From: a virus
Length of the DNA stretch: 64,000 nt
Virus record (IMG/VR): IMGVR_UViG_3300023174_000038
Location: 248,001 to 312,000 of that record
Direction: 5' to 3' (one strand)
Shown: in pieces, positions 16,181 through 24,058 of the stretch
Layout of the letters: each line of letters starts with the position of its first letter
Position numbering within the stretch: position 1 is the stretch's first letter
Program-made: the position numbers and the translations under genes
The notes under the pieces: generated by a model
The model's input: the letters and a program-made list of their open reading frames with translations, nothing else
What the model was told of the DNA's origin: nothing
The model's database searches: none

Positions 16181-16201
16181 CTGGTGTGATTAAATATAGT
16201 A

Positions 16202-16942
16202 ATGACAAAACATTGCTTTATTGTGACCAGTGCGGTCAACACAAAATGGGGTATGTATGATAATGAAACTAGGTTCAAACAAACTATTGCTACCTTAGAC
16301 AGCATACATAAATATGCCCCAAATAGTAAAATTATAATTATGGAATGCGCTGCCATTCCATTAACTGAATGGCAAACTCATGTATTGGGTGAGAAATCAA
16401 ATTTGATTGTAGATTGGACTAGTCATCACATGGTTCAACATATTAATGACCAATCAAAAGATGAAAGTATATTAAAAAACTTCACAGAAATCAATTGTTT
16501 CCCTGGAACTATTGAACATTGTTTAGCAACCGATATACTAGATGATGTGGATCGTGTACATAAAATATCAGGTAGATATACATTAAACGAACATTTTAAT
16601 TTAAAACTATACGAAAACAATCAAAAAATTGTTGTTGGTCCAAGACGACCTAGCAGATTACCATTCATATCAGCTTCAGTAGAATATGAATATCCATGTA
16701 GACTGTGGAGTTGGCCTAAGTCTATGTCTAATGATATTGCAACGATGTTCAATGAAATGTTACCATTTCTTGTTAATCATAGAAAAAGAAAATATATAAG
16801 TGAGACCGGAGAAGAACTACAAGCATATATGGATCTTGAACATTTACTATATCATTTCCTTGATCCAAATAAGATTGAATCTGTACCTAAATTGGGTCTT
16901 GATGGAAATCTGTCTTGGACAGGTGAACAAATCAATGATTGA
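16202..16942 (+). CDS. glycosyltransferase-like protein
   Basis: A 246-residue protein. It opens with HCFIVTSAVNTKWG and has SKIIIMECAAI, TDILDDVDRVHKISGRYTLN and a late DLEHLLYHFL. The KISGRY block is typical of a group of viral and bacterial glycosyltransferase-like proteins. No clear DxD motif, so activity is uncertain. It is convergent with the epimerase gene (11-nt overlap). Confidence 0.55.
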   Translation: MTKHCFIVTSAVNTKWGMYDNETRFKQTIATLDSIHKYAPNSKIIIMECAAIPLTEWQTHVLGEKSNLIVDWTSHHMVQHINDQSKDESILKNFTEINCFPGTIEHCLATDILDDVDRVHKISGRYTLNEHFNLKLYENNQKIVVGPRRPSRLPFISASVEYEYPCRLWSWPKSMSNDIATMFNEMLPFLVNHRKRKYISETGEELQAYMDLEHLLYHFLDPNKIESVPKLGLDGNLSWTGEQIND

Positions 16943-17771
16943 TTTTTAACAATTGATCCATAGTATACAAATTACGCATATAGGGTGATACATTAGCTAG
17001 TACTGAACTAGGTAAATCACCCTTTCTTCTTGGACCATATTTTACTTCAAAACTACATTCATTTACTTTTTGAAATAAATCAACAATCTCTTGTACAGTA
17101 TAACCTACTCCGTGACCTAAACATTCAACACTATTGCTAGGCTTTTCAATAGCTTGTATTAATGCATCACATATTTCATTGACATGTACATAATCACGTA
17201 TACATGTACCATCAATAACTGATACATCATAGTCATTACCGTAGATAGTGAACTCACCCGTGTCACGTGCTTTCATTAGATTGTACATTAACCCATCGGG
17301 GTTAGTGGGAGCCACGACGGTACTTCCAATAACATTATAAAATCTAAAGATTGTATATGATGTTGGACGATGGGTAGTACAATATTCTCTAACAACATCT
17401 TCGGCAGCACGTTTACTAATTCCATAAGCACTGGAACAATCTTGTGCGGCACCGGTACTTGCAAAGATAAAGTTTTTAGTCTTTATCTTGTTAATGACAT
17501 TCATTGTACCATTCAAATTGGTAATATAATATTTGATCGGTATCTGTTCACTCTCACCTACACGAACTAATCCCGCTAAATGTATTACTGTATCATATTC
17601 AATATCGCCCGGGATAGCAAATTGTCTATTGATATCACAACGATAAAATTCATTTAAGGGTGCTTGTGGTTCCTCAATATCTAGTCCATGAACTTCATAA
17701 TCATTTTCAAGCATCTTACATAGATGACTACCTATGTATCCCGAGCAACCTGTAATTAAAATCTTTTTCAT
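16932..17771 (-). CDS. NAD-dependent sugar epimerase/dehydratase, GalE-like
   Basis: A 279-residue SDR-extended enzyme. Rossmann motif GCSGYIGSH at residues 8-16; catalytic Y116-x3-K120 in SAYGISK, preceded by the serine of STGAA. It contains the GalE-type DGTCIRDYVHV motif, which favours UDP-glucose 4-epimerase. T4-like phages usually lack it. Together with adjacent glycosyltransferases it points to making or remodelling a sugar nucleotide for phage glycosylation. Confidence 0.85.
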   Translation of the reverse strand: MKKILITGCSGYIGSHLCKMLENDYEVHGLDIEEPQAPLNEFYRCDINRQFAIPGDIEYDTVIHLAGLVRVGESEQIPIKYYITNLNGTMNVINKIKTKNFIFASTGAAQDCSSAYGISKRAAEDVVREYCTTHRPTSYTIFRFYNVIGSTVVAPTNPDGLMYNLMKARDTGEFTIYGNDYDVSVIDGTCIRDYVHVNEICDALIQAIEKPSNSVECLGHGVGYTVQEIVDLFQKVNECSFEVKYGPRRKGDLPSSVLANVSPYMRNLYTMDQLLKINH

Positions 17772-19105
17772 TAAAAACTAAACAGGCTTAATCCTGTTTC
17801 CTCTTCTATTGGTTCAAAACTAGGGTCTTTTGTTAAATATGTATCCTCATCAGTATAGATAACACGGAACTTATGCTTGTTAGTTAATACACTACGTACA
17901 TCATCAATACAAATAATACTACGGTTTAAATCACTAATGAAGTCAACATGTTTAATTGTAGTTTCATTACATATCTTTGCAGTGTTTGTGTTAGATTGTT
18001 TAGGCTTAAAGTTTCTAAAACATTCCATCCATTTATGAAATACATTAGCTTCTTGTTCCTGTGCGTGTTGTAATGCTCCCAAGTTATACCATCTTTCTGC
18101 TTTTTCAAAAATATCATATAACTCTTTTGCTTTACTTGCCATGCCTTTTTTAGTACAAGTATAGAAAAAGCTTTTATTGAAGTTATTAGTCCATCGCTGA
18201 TTCTCTAATACTAATGTAGGCATTTGAATATGTTGTTCATAAAAAGCCATACCATAACTCTCTACTGTGCTAGGATTAAAAGCAATTCTAGCACTTGTAA
18301 TAAAGTCAACTTTCTCTTGACCAATAATACTTACTTTGATTTCGTATGGTACACCAATCTTCTTTAATCTATCTTCAAACTTTTTAGCACCATTAGCACT
18401 AGTCATTACTTTAGCAGGTAATTTTGTTTGTTCAATCAAGTCTAAGAATAGTTCAGGATTCTTACCTTCTTCCCAGCGACCAACAAACAATACACCTTCA
18501 CGTGGTTTATGATGTTCTTCTAATAAACCTTTTTCTGTAATAGGGATAGGTAAGTGATATGAAGATTCATTTAAATGTAGTTGATTGAATTTACTCTGTG
18601 TGCCCACATCAATATTTGTTAAGCTTAATTGGTGACGCATTGCTACATTAGTGTTGAACAAGAAGGGATTCTTAGTGTCTGTAAATATCTGGCTTTCTAA
18701 GTGAGTATATGCAATGATTTGAATCACATCTTCAAGTCCCATAGTACTAGCTACCTGTACAGTTTCATATGTGTTACATATTAATGCATCATATAAATTA
18801 TGTTCTAATGCTTCCACAATAGCTGTACGGAAGTTAGCCATACGTTCATAACAAAAGGTATCTCCATACATAAAGATATTGCTATGGTCAGTATACTTCA
18901 ATGATTCTAATGGAGCTATGATATTTGCAGGAATAGATTTAACAAACTCTGTATCCTGTGGTTCTTTATCTGTAATGATATCAACTTTGATATTATGTTG
19001 GTCCATTAGTTCACAGAAGCTTTTAGCAAATTGTCCTATTCCCCCATGTGGAATGAGAGTTTGATAGCTTACCAAAAAACCAATTCGTTTATCGTATGTT
19101 TTCAT
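17771..19105 (-). CDS. glycosyltransferase, GT-B fold (GT4-like)
   Basis: A 444-residue protein. N-terminal glycine-rich loop PHGGIGQFAKSF; the nucleotide-sugar domain has GVLFVGRWEEGKNPELFLDL, VSIIGQEKVDFI, ARIAFNPSTVESYGMAFYEQ (E-x7-E like) near residue 290. A C-terminal extension of about 80 residues is not part of the family core. It shares one base with the epimerase (TAATG). Acceptor unknown. Confidence 0.8.
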   Translation of the reverse strand: MKTYDKRIGFLVSYQTLIPHGGIGQFAKSFCELMDQHNIKVDIITDKEPQDTEFVKSIPANIIAPLESLKYTDHSNIFMYGDTFCYERMANFRTAIVEALEHNLYDALICNTYETVQVASTMGLEDVIQIIAYTHLESQIFTDTKNPFLFNTNVAMRHQLSLTNIDVGTQSKFNQLHLNESSYHLPIPITEKGLLEEHHKPREGVLFVGRWEEGKNPELFLDLIEQTKLPAKVMTSANGAKKFEDRLKKIGVPYEIKVSIIGQEKVDFITSARIAFNPSTVESYGMAFYEQHIQMPTLVLENQRWTNNFNKSFFYTCTKKGMASKAKELYDIFEKAERWYNLGALQHAQEQEANVFHKWMECFRNFKPKQSNTNTAKICNETTIKHVDFISDLNRSIICIDDVRSVLTNKHKFRVIYTDEDTYLTKDPSFEPIEEETGLSLFSF

Positions 19106-19275
19106 TTATCTTCTACAATAGGCACATCTTGCCATTCATTCCATTTTTTTACAGATACATATCTACCATCATCAGTCTTAGTACTGTAATCAGTTACTTC
19201 AAGTTGTGTTCTATATTGTAACACTTGTTCAGGTCCGTCCCAGCCGTTTCGGACAAGATATCTTAATTCAAACAT
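19102..19275 (-). CDS. small hypothetical protein
   Basis: Fifty-seven residues: MFELRYLVRNGWDGPEQVLQ, then QTDYS-like polar part and VKKWNEWQDVPIVEDK. The stop overlaps the ATG of the glycosyltransferase (ATGA). The W-x2-W pattern is typical of small conserved phage proteins. Function unknown. Confidence 0.6.
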   Translation of the reverse strand: MFELRYLVRNGWDGPEQVLQYRTQLEVTDYSTKTDDGRYVSVKKWNEWQDVPIVEDK

Positions 19276-19279
19276 ATAT

Positions 19280-19498
19280 TTACCTCGTTAGTTTCCATAT
19301 AATATGGGTATTCTTATCGTGCCATCTATGTTCAAAGACAGGATCACCGGGACCAGTAATGATTCTAGTTAATCGGTATCCATACTTTAACCAAATACGA
19401 TTACCGGATATATCACATCTCTGCGGTAACCAAGCAAACTTGTATTCGGTGCCGATCATTCTTTCATAGAAATGATTGTATGGCTGTGTTTGTGGCAT
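19280..19498 (-). CDS. conserved T4-like hypothetical protein
   Basis: Seventy-two residues: YNHFYERMIGTEYKFAWLPQ, RCDISGNRIWLKYGYRLT and GPGDPVFEHRWHD. This pattern is common among T4-like aquatic phages. The ATG at 19498 overlaps the stop of queE (TAATG), so I prefer it over a start 4 codons upstream. Function unknown. Confidence 0.75.
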   Translation of the reverse strand: MPQTQPYNHFYERMIGTEYKFAWLPQRCDISGNRIWLKYGYRLTRIITGPGDPVFEHRWHDKNTHIIWKLTR

Positions 19499-20346
19499 TA
19501 AGTTCCCCATTCGTTTTTGAAAAGATCACATTGAAGTCTGGCACTATATCTCCACCCTCTTTCCATAGCAAGGTTGGCAACTGTTTTAGTATTAAGTTGA
19601 TATTTGTCATTTGTTCCGCCCACAGGCATTAAATATACAGGACCTCTGAATCCAGCAATACGATATTCTTTAACTGCCTTTTCTGCCTCTAGTACATCAT
19701 CTTCTGTTGCTACTACAAACTTAAGATACACAAAGCCTATACTTTCATATTGACGAATGATACTAGGACAGATTGCTTCACTCCACTTCTCACCGCTGAT
19801 ACTTAATTTAGGACTGACACTAAATGTTAGAGCATTCTTTTCTCTGTTAATCTTCCATTGCTGTAGATAGATTGATAGGTCTTGACTAAGTTCTTGCGTA
19901 CCGTTAGTTTCAAATGTAATCTCTTTCAAACTTTTCATTTTTTCGTTTGAAAGTAATTCAGGATAAGACCTTTGCCAACCAAGTAGAGGCTCCCCACCAG
20001 TGATAACAAGGTGTTCGTCCATCCAGCGATTGTGAGGAAGCATAGCCATAATGTCGTCAACAATATCATCGGTGGGGCGAACAGGACTAAGATGCTTAAA
20101 CCTAGGATCCCATGAAGCATAGCTATCACACCCTGTACTGACCAGCGGTAATTTTTTATAATCATCATAATAGTGAACCCTTGACGCAATATCTTCTACT
20201 TCTTTACTAGTTTGACCTTTAGGCATGCCGAAGCCTGCACATGTAAAGTTACAACCAAATGTTCTTAGGAAAATACTTGGTACACCGATATATCGGCCCT
20301 CTCCTTGTATACTATAGAATAGTTCTGAAATTTTTATGTTACTCAT
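19498..20346 (-). CDS. queE: 7-carboxy-7-deazaguanine synthase (QueE), radical SAM
   Basis: A 282-residue radical-SAM enzyme converting CPH4 to 7-carboxy-7-deazaguanine. It opens ISELFYSIQGEGRYIG, the QueE signature. Iron-sulphur ligands are C32 and C36 (GCNFTC) and probably C73 (STGCDSYASW), a spread arrangement instead of the compact CxxxCxxC, as seen in phage-type QueE. GGEP at 117-120 binds SAM. In operon order it follows queD and psiE-like, with folE further upstream, so the phage makes its own 7-deazaguanine precursor. Confidence 0.9.
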   Translation of the reverse strand: MSNIKISELFYSIQGEGRYIGVPSIFLRTFGCNFTCAGFGMPKGQTSKEVEDIASRVHYYDDYKKLPLVSTGCDSYASWDPRFKHLSPVRPTDDIVDDIMAMLPHNRWMDEHLVITGGEPLLGWQRSYPELLSNEKMKSLKEITFETNGTQELSQDLSIYLQQWKINREKNALTFSVSPKLSISGEKWSEAICPSIIRQYESIGFVYLKFVVATEDDVLEAEKAVKEYRIAGFRGPVYLMPVGGTNDKYQLNTKTVANLAMERGWRYSARLQCDLFKNEWGT

Positions 20347-20350
20347 ATTT

Positions 20351-20542
20351 TTACCAATTATGTATTGTGTTTGCTATAATGAAAAAACATGTTATCACAT
20401 GTAGCACCACCCAGAAAGTTTTTAGGAACAATGCGATTCTTGCTTCACCCAATGTAAGAATAGGTACATCAGGACGATCATCATCAGTATTACCCATTAG
20501 ATGACCGGTTGCTCTTGCCCAGATTTTTTCTAAACTATTCAT
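20351..20542 (-). CDS. small membrane protein
   Basis: Sixty-three residues: polar N-terminus (MNSLEKIWARATGHLMG, DDDRPDVP) and one transmembrane helix (LKTFWVVLHVITCFFIIA). It shares one base with the PsiE-like gene upstream, so the two membrane proteins are co-translated. Function unknown. Confidence 0.65.
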   Translation of the reverse strand: MNSLEKIWARATGHLMGNTDDDRPDVPILTLGEARIALFLKTFWVVLHVITCFFIIANTIHNW

Positions 20543-20958
20543 TAAGCTACCTCGTCTTTATTGTTGCTAGGATATTTTGCACTAGTATATCTAATAACTA
20601 ATACGCTTATTGTTACAATAAATGTAGAAACAGCAACCGCTAACATTTCAACAATATTAATTGGCTGATGACTCATTATATCTACCATATGCCGTGTCAG
20701 TGCTGTTATTGCAATGTATAACAAGAACCTGACAGGCATATGATTGGTCTTGAAATAAATGCCTACCATTGCACCCATTTCTAAATAGATAAACATCAAC
20801 AACAAGTCACCAACAGTTGCGTGATGTTTCTGAAACAGTTCAACAAAAGTACATCCGGCTGCCCATACTGTTGCGGCACCGATACCAAACAATGCTAAAC
20901 GATGAAATATATCTACTAAGGTATGTCCTACCTTATCTACCATTTCTGTTTTTAACAT
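20542..20958 (-). CDS. psiE: PsiE-family membrane protein
   Basis: A 138-residue protein with four transmembrane segments. The central LLLMFIYLEMGAMVGIYFKT and MPVRFLLYIAITALTRHMVD match the phosphate-starvation-inducible E family. The molecular role of PsiE is unknown. A phosphate-starvation link is suggested by PhoH at 54 kb, but no Pho box was recognised. It overlaps queD by one base, so it is expressed with the deazaguanine genes. Confidence 0.8.
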   Translation of the reverse strand: MLKTEMVDKVGHTLVDIFHRLALFGIGAATVWAAGCTFVELFQKHHATVGDLLLMFIYLEMGAMVGIYFKTNHMPVRFLLYIAITALTRHMVDIMSHQPINIVEMLAVAVSTFIVTISVLVIRYTSAKYPSNNKDEVA

Positions 20959-21440
20959 TATTCAAACTCCCTATCTTCTCTATGACCACCTCTACCTGCC
21001 ATATTACTATCAGTCTCACGTACCTCTACCCTACAACACCATACACGCTTTGCTTCTTCACTACCACAATTAGGTAAAAAGATTGTGTTAATGTATTCGT
21101 ATAAGAAGTCAGATATTCCCTCACAACCAGTACGCTCTACTTCTGTAATCTTAGCTAGTTTCAAACGACCTAGTTCTAATAGATGTTCACGCATAGGGTC
21201 ATCCTGTGCGACTAATAATGTATGGTCAAACCATTCTTCTAGTTTATCTTTAAGTGGTCGTAATCCCCCAAAGTCAGTTACCCAGTTACGTGCATCTAGT
21301 GTATCAGCTTCAAATTCAAAGTGAAAACTCATAGCATAGCCATGAATTAGATTACAATGACTGTCGGCACGCCATTGACGATATGCGACAGGACCTATTT
21401 GTCTGTATGTTTTTGTTGAAAAGAATTTTTTGTTTGCCAT
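20958..21440 (-). CDS. queD: 6-carboxytetrahydropterin synthase (QueD)
   Basis: A 160-residue T-fold enzyme making CPH4 from dihydroneopterin triphosphate. The Zn-binding segment reads SHCNLIHGYAMSF (H28, H33); the usual second His of HGH is Tyr here. Then VTDFGGLRPLKDKLEEWFDH carries the DF and DH positions, and VEVRET is near the C-terminus. First gene after the promoter at 21459-21487 (SD TAGGAG). The HGH to HGY change could alter zinc geometry. Confidence 0.85.
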   Translation of the reverse strand: MANKKFFSTKTYRQIGPVAYRQWRADSHCNLIHGYAMSFHFEFEADTLDARNWVTDFGGLRPLKDKLEEWFDHTLLVAQDDPMREHLLELGRLKLAKITEVERTGCEGISDFLYEYINTIFLPNCGSEEAKRVWCCRVEVRETDSNMAGRGGHREDREFE

Positions 21441-21458
21441 TGTGTTCTCCTATGTTGT

Positions 21459-21487
21459 ATTATAGCATAGGCAGCAGAATTTGTAAA
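21459..21487 (-). promoter_or_regulatory. sigma70-type promoter of queD
   Basis: TTTACA (21487-21482), 17-nt spacer, TATAAT (21464-21459), 18-nt leader with TAGGAG. Confidence 0.8.
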
Positions 21488-21516
21488 GCGGGAATGATGC
21501 CAAAAGGCCGCTGTTC

Positions 21517-21990
21517 TTATTTATTAAGAGTGTTAATGATTTGGGCATCAGCTACCCGTTTACGTAAACTTGAACTACTAAAACTGTGGTCACGACCATT
21601 GAACACAATTTCAATACCTCGTTCCCCACCTTCATATCTTCCAGTAAACTCTTTATCAGCATATTCAACACCCAAAATGCGAACATCTAGGGGTAGAATC
21701 AGTAATAGGTCAATAAGGTCCTGTTCAGTTTGATATACAACAACTTCATCTACATAACGGCAAGCCGCAAGCTGAATCTGTCGCTCTACAATACTTTGAA
21801 TAGGTTTGTTCTTAGTATCAGGACGATCAATGGTTGGATCTGTTTGTAATCCACAAATCAAGTAATCACAGTGGTTCTTTGCCTCACTTAACATAGCAAC
21901 ATGTCCTGCATGTAGCAAATCAAATGTACTAAAGGTAATACCAATCTTTTTACCTTGTGCTTTTAATTCTTTGATATGATTGAAAATCAT
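21517..21990 (-). CDS. cytidylyltransferase-like nucleotidyltransferase
   Basis: A 157-residue protein of the HxGH nucleotidyltransferase superfamily. FSTFDLLHAGHVAMLSEAK carries the HAGH motif and SSSSLRKRVA is the second (ISTT-R-like) site. Typical substrates are CTP or ATP with glycerol-phosphate, sugar-phosphate or pantetheine-phosphate; I cannot choose. The ATG at 21990 overlaps the stop of the upstream gene (ATGA), so the GTG six codons earlier is less likely. It lies among the sugar genes. Confidence 0.8.
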   Translation of the reverse strand: MIFNHIKELKAQGKKIGITFSTFDLLHAGHVAMLSEAKNHCDYLICGLQTDPTIDRPDTKNKPIQSIVERQIQLAACRYVDEVVVYQTEQDLIDLLLILPLDVRILGVEYADKEFTGRYEGGERGIEIVFNGRDHSFSSSSLRKRVADAQIINTLNK

Positions 21991-22223
21991 TTTGAAAGAG
22001 TTCTCCACATTTTAACTTGGTCATGCTCTTTTAAGAATTCATCCTCACCCACAAATGTAGGACTATCTGCCATAATCTCATCTAACAACCACTTGATACG
22101 ATGTAAATCTTTTTTGATTTCAAACTGATTGAAACCATCATTGTAATTGCTATGTAATTCTACACCACTCATATAGATTTGATGATGTACACTGTTGTAA
22201 TCCATTTGTTTACGCAAGCCCAT
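21987..22223 (-). CDS. small conserved hypothetical protein
   Basis: Seventy-eight residues: YNSVHHQIYMSGVELHSNYN, FEIKKDLHRIKWLLDEIM. It is coupled to folE by a one-base overlap and to the nucleotidyltransferase by ATGA. Its place inside the folE operon is suggestive, but no function is known. Confidence 0.7.
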   Translation of the reverse strand: MGLRKQMDYNSVHHQIYMSGVELHSNYNDGFNQFEIKKDLHRIKWLLDEIMADSPTFVGEDEFLKEHDQVKMWRTLSK

Positions 22224-22909
22224 TATTTACATCCCTTGTTAGCAATCTGTAAGAACTCTTGTCGTGCCGCTGGATCTGTTTTAAATCCACCACCTAAACG
22301 ACAAGTAACTGTACTAGAGCCTGTATCTTCTACACCACGTGACTTAACGCAATAGTGTTGTGCATCAATCATAACTGCAACATCTTCTGTATCAAGGATG
22401 AACTGTAAGGTGTGAAATATTTGTTCAGTTAATCTTTCCTGTATTTGCGGACGTTTACTGAAATATTCTACGATACGGTTGATCTTACTAAGACCTAAAA
22501 CTTTTTGTTTAGGGACATAAGCTACAGTAGCCAATCCATCAATCACTACACCGTGATGTTCGCAGTTAGATTGAACATTAACATTACGCTCTACAACCAT
22601 TTCGTTGTATTGCATCTTGTTGTCAACTGTTGTGCATTTCGGAAAGTTTTCATCTTTAAGACCGAAATATATTTCATTAATATACATCTTAGCCATTCTA
22701 TTTGGGGTCTCACGAAGGCTATCATCATTTAAATCTACACCCACTGTTTTCCAAATAGTAGTAAATGCATCCTCTAAAATGTCAATTTTCTTTTTATTTT
22801 CTACTGCAAGAGCAGATTCGTTGATGGGAGTTTCTACTCCTACTTTAGTAAGATACTCTCTTACTTTTTTACCCAATATTGGGTCACATTTGGTTTTGTC
22901 AAAACTCAT
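22223..22909 (-). CDS. folE: GTP cyclohydrolase I (FolE)
   Basis: A 228-residue enzyme converting GTP to dihydroneopterin triphosphate, the first step to 7-deazaguanines. Zinc ligands C116 and H119 (NCEHHG) and C187 (QHYCVKSRGV). The core GLSKINRIVEYFSKRPQIQE is the family signature. A 40-residue N-terminal extension (CDPILGKKVREYL) precedes it. It is the first gene of an operon ending with the nucleotidyltransferase; a homing endonuclease gene stands just upstream. Confidence 0.92.
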   Translation of the reverse strand: MSFDKTKCDPILGKKVREYLTKVGVETPINESALAVENKKKIDILEDAFTTIWKTVGVDLNDDSLRETPNRMAKMYINEIYFGLKDENFPKCTTVDNKMQYNEMVVERNVNVQSNCEHHGVVIDGLATVAYVPKQKVLGLSKINRIVEYFSKRPQIQERLTEQIFHTLQFILDTEDVAVMIDAQHYCVKSRGVEDTGSSTVTCRLGGGFKTDPAARQEFLQIANKGCK

Positions 22910-22924
22910 ATTGATTCTCCTTAC

Positions 22925-23767
22925 TCAAATTTGTTTATGATTTAAAAATGTAGGTTTAGTTAAATTCCAAACTAAACCATACTGATACTTCTTATCAGGA
23001 TTAATGGAAATGTCATTATCATTTCTATACTTTCCTTTTAACTCTCCTTCAAAAATTATTCTCTTTCCTGAAGGTTTGTATAATCTTCCGTAGCTTATAG
23101 TGTACTCTAATTTTATTAGTTCTTCAATTTTATCGGGTGAAAGAAATTTCTCTTCACCGTTTACTATACACCATTTCTTACCCTTAACTGCGGACTTACC
23201 ATACATACCATTAACTTCTCCATGTCTGGCCATTTGAGTCTTTGATCCAACTCTAAATTTTATTTCGCTAGTATTGATAATATTAGCAATACTAAAAATT
23301 TGGTGGTACAATGGCAATTGATGATACTTTATAATAGAATGCTCACCTAATATGATATTATATATAGTTATAGTATCTTTTCTAGGATTATTGAATGTTT
23401 TCTTTTTGTGTGATGCCACTGCCCTAGACGATGACCAATTGCTAGTTCGTATATTAGTTAAGCCGTATTTTTGCTTCAACTCCAATATCAATTTTAACTC
23501 TATGCATAGAGCCTCATCTTCTGTAAGACCTTCACTGATTTTTACAATCTTAGGGTTCAATCCTAAACTTTGTATTAACCTAATAGTGTTTAACTTATGA
23601 CTATTTTTATGTTTTCTAGTCGGTCTAGCATCTTTTAAGTGGTCAAAAAGTCTACTACCAATGCCCTTACCTATATAAAAAGGCTTCGCTGAAAAAGAAA
23701 AAACACTTGAATTATAACTTCCCTCTTCCATGGGATTTAAATATGCGTATACATAATACTGTGACAT
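22925..23767 (-). CDS. GIY-YIG-like homing endonuclease
   Basis: A 280-residue free-standing mobile endonuclease. N-terminal catalytic module: YYVYAYLNPM (GIY-like), KPFYIGKGIGSRLFDHL (YIG and catalytic Arg), and a helix with EALCIELKLI. The C-terminal part carries short DNA-binding repeats (GKSAVKGKKWCIVNGEEKFL, then LSPDKIEELIKLEYTISYGR) like NUMOD elements. It is preceded by a late octamer and a hairpin (23803-23838) and stands between folE and the H1-like gene, a typical neutral insertion site. Confidence 0.75.
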   Translation of the reverse strand: MSQYYVYAYLNPMEEGSYNSSVFSFSAKPFYIGKGIGSRLFDHLKDARPTRKHKNSHKLNTIRLIQSLGLNPKIVKISEGLTEDEALCIELKLILELKQKYGLTNIRTSNWSSSRAVASHKKKTFNNPRKDTITIYNIILGEHSIIKYHQLPLYHQIFSIANIINTSEIKFRVGSKTQMARHGEVNGMYGKSAVKGKKWCIVNGEEKFLSPDKIEELIKLEYTISYGRLYKPSGKRIIFEGELKGKYRNDNDISINPDKKYQYGLVWNLTKPTFLNHKQI

Positions 23768-23802
23768 ATAAGCTTCCTAACTCCTTATATTAAAATTTTA
23801 GA

Positions 23803-23825
23803 GACAGAATCTATCTTATTCTGTC
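23803..23825 (-). promoter_or_regulatory. hairpin in homing endonuclease leader
   Basis: An 8-bp perfect inverted repeat GACAGAAT/ATTCTGTC with a 7-nt loop, between the late octamer and the endonuclease SD (AAGGAG). It may end read-through from upstream or hold back translation from early transcripts. Confidence 0.5.
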
Positions 23826-23830
23826 ACATG

Positions 23831-23838
23831 TATTTATG
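23831..23838 (-). promoter_or_regulatory. late-promoter-like octamer CATAAATA
   Basis: CATAAATAC on the minus strand, 63 nt before the endonuclease ATG, directly after the stop of the H1-like gene. Confidence 0.55.
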
Positions 23839-23843
23839 CCTGT

Positions 23844-24041
23844 TTACTTAGCTTTTGCTTTTTCTTCGGCACGTGCGGCTTTTTCTGCTGTAATTTCATT
23901 ACGGCGTGCTTTAACCGCTTTAGCTAACTCTGCTAACGCTTTACGGGCACGTGTACCTGCGGCTGCATTGCCTTTGTTAAATTTATCATTTTCAGCATTG
24001 TATGCTGCCAAACTTGTTTCAATATCGTTTTGTGCGCTCAT
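23844..24041 (-). CDS. histone H1/Hc1-like small basic protein
   Basis: Sixty-five residues, Ala/Lys-rich. The core NKGNAAAGTRARKALAELAK is the hallmark of bacterial Hc1/H1-like proteins; the tail is EKAARAEEKAKAK. It probably binds or condenses DNA, as bacterial H1-like proteins do. SD AAAGGAAA supports the ATG at 24041. In a phage it might act on host nucleoid or on packaged DNA. Confidence 0.75.
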   Translation of the reverse strand: MSAQNDIETSLAAYNAENDKFNKGNAAAGTRARKALAELAKAVKARRNEITAEKAARAEEKAKAK

Positions 24042-24058
24042 TTTGTTTCCTTTAAATG

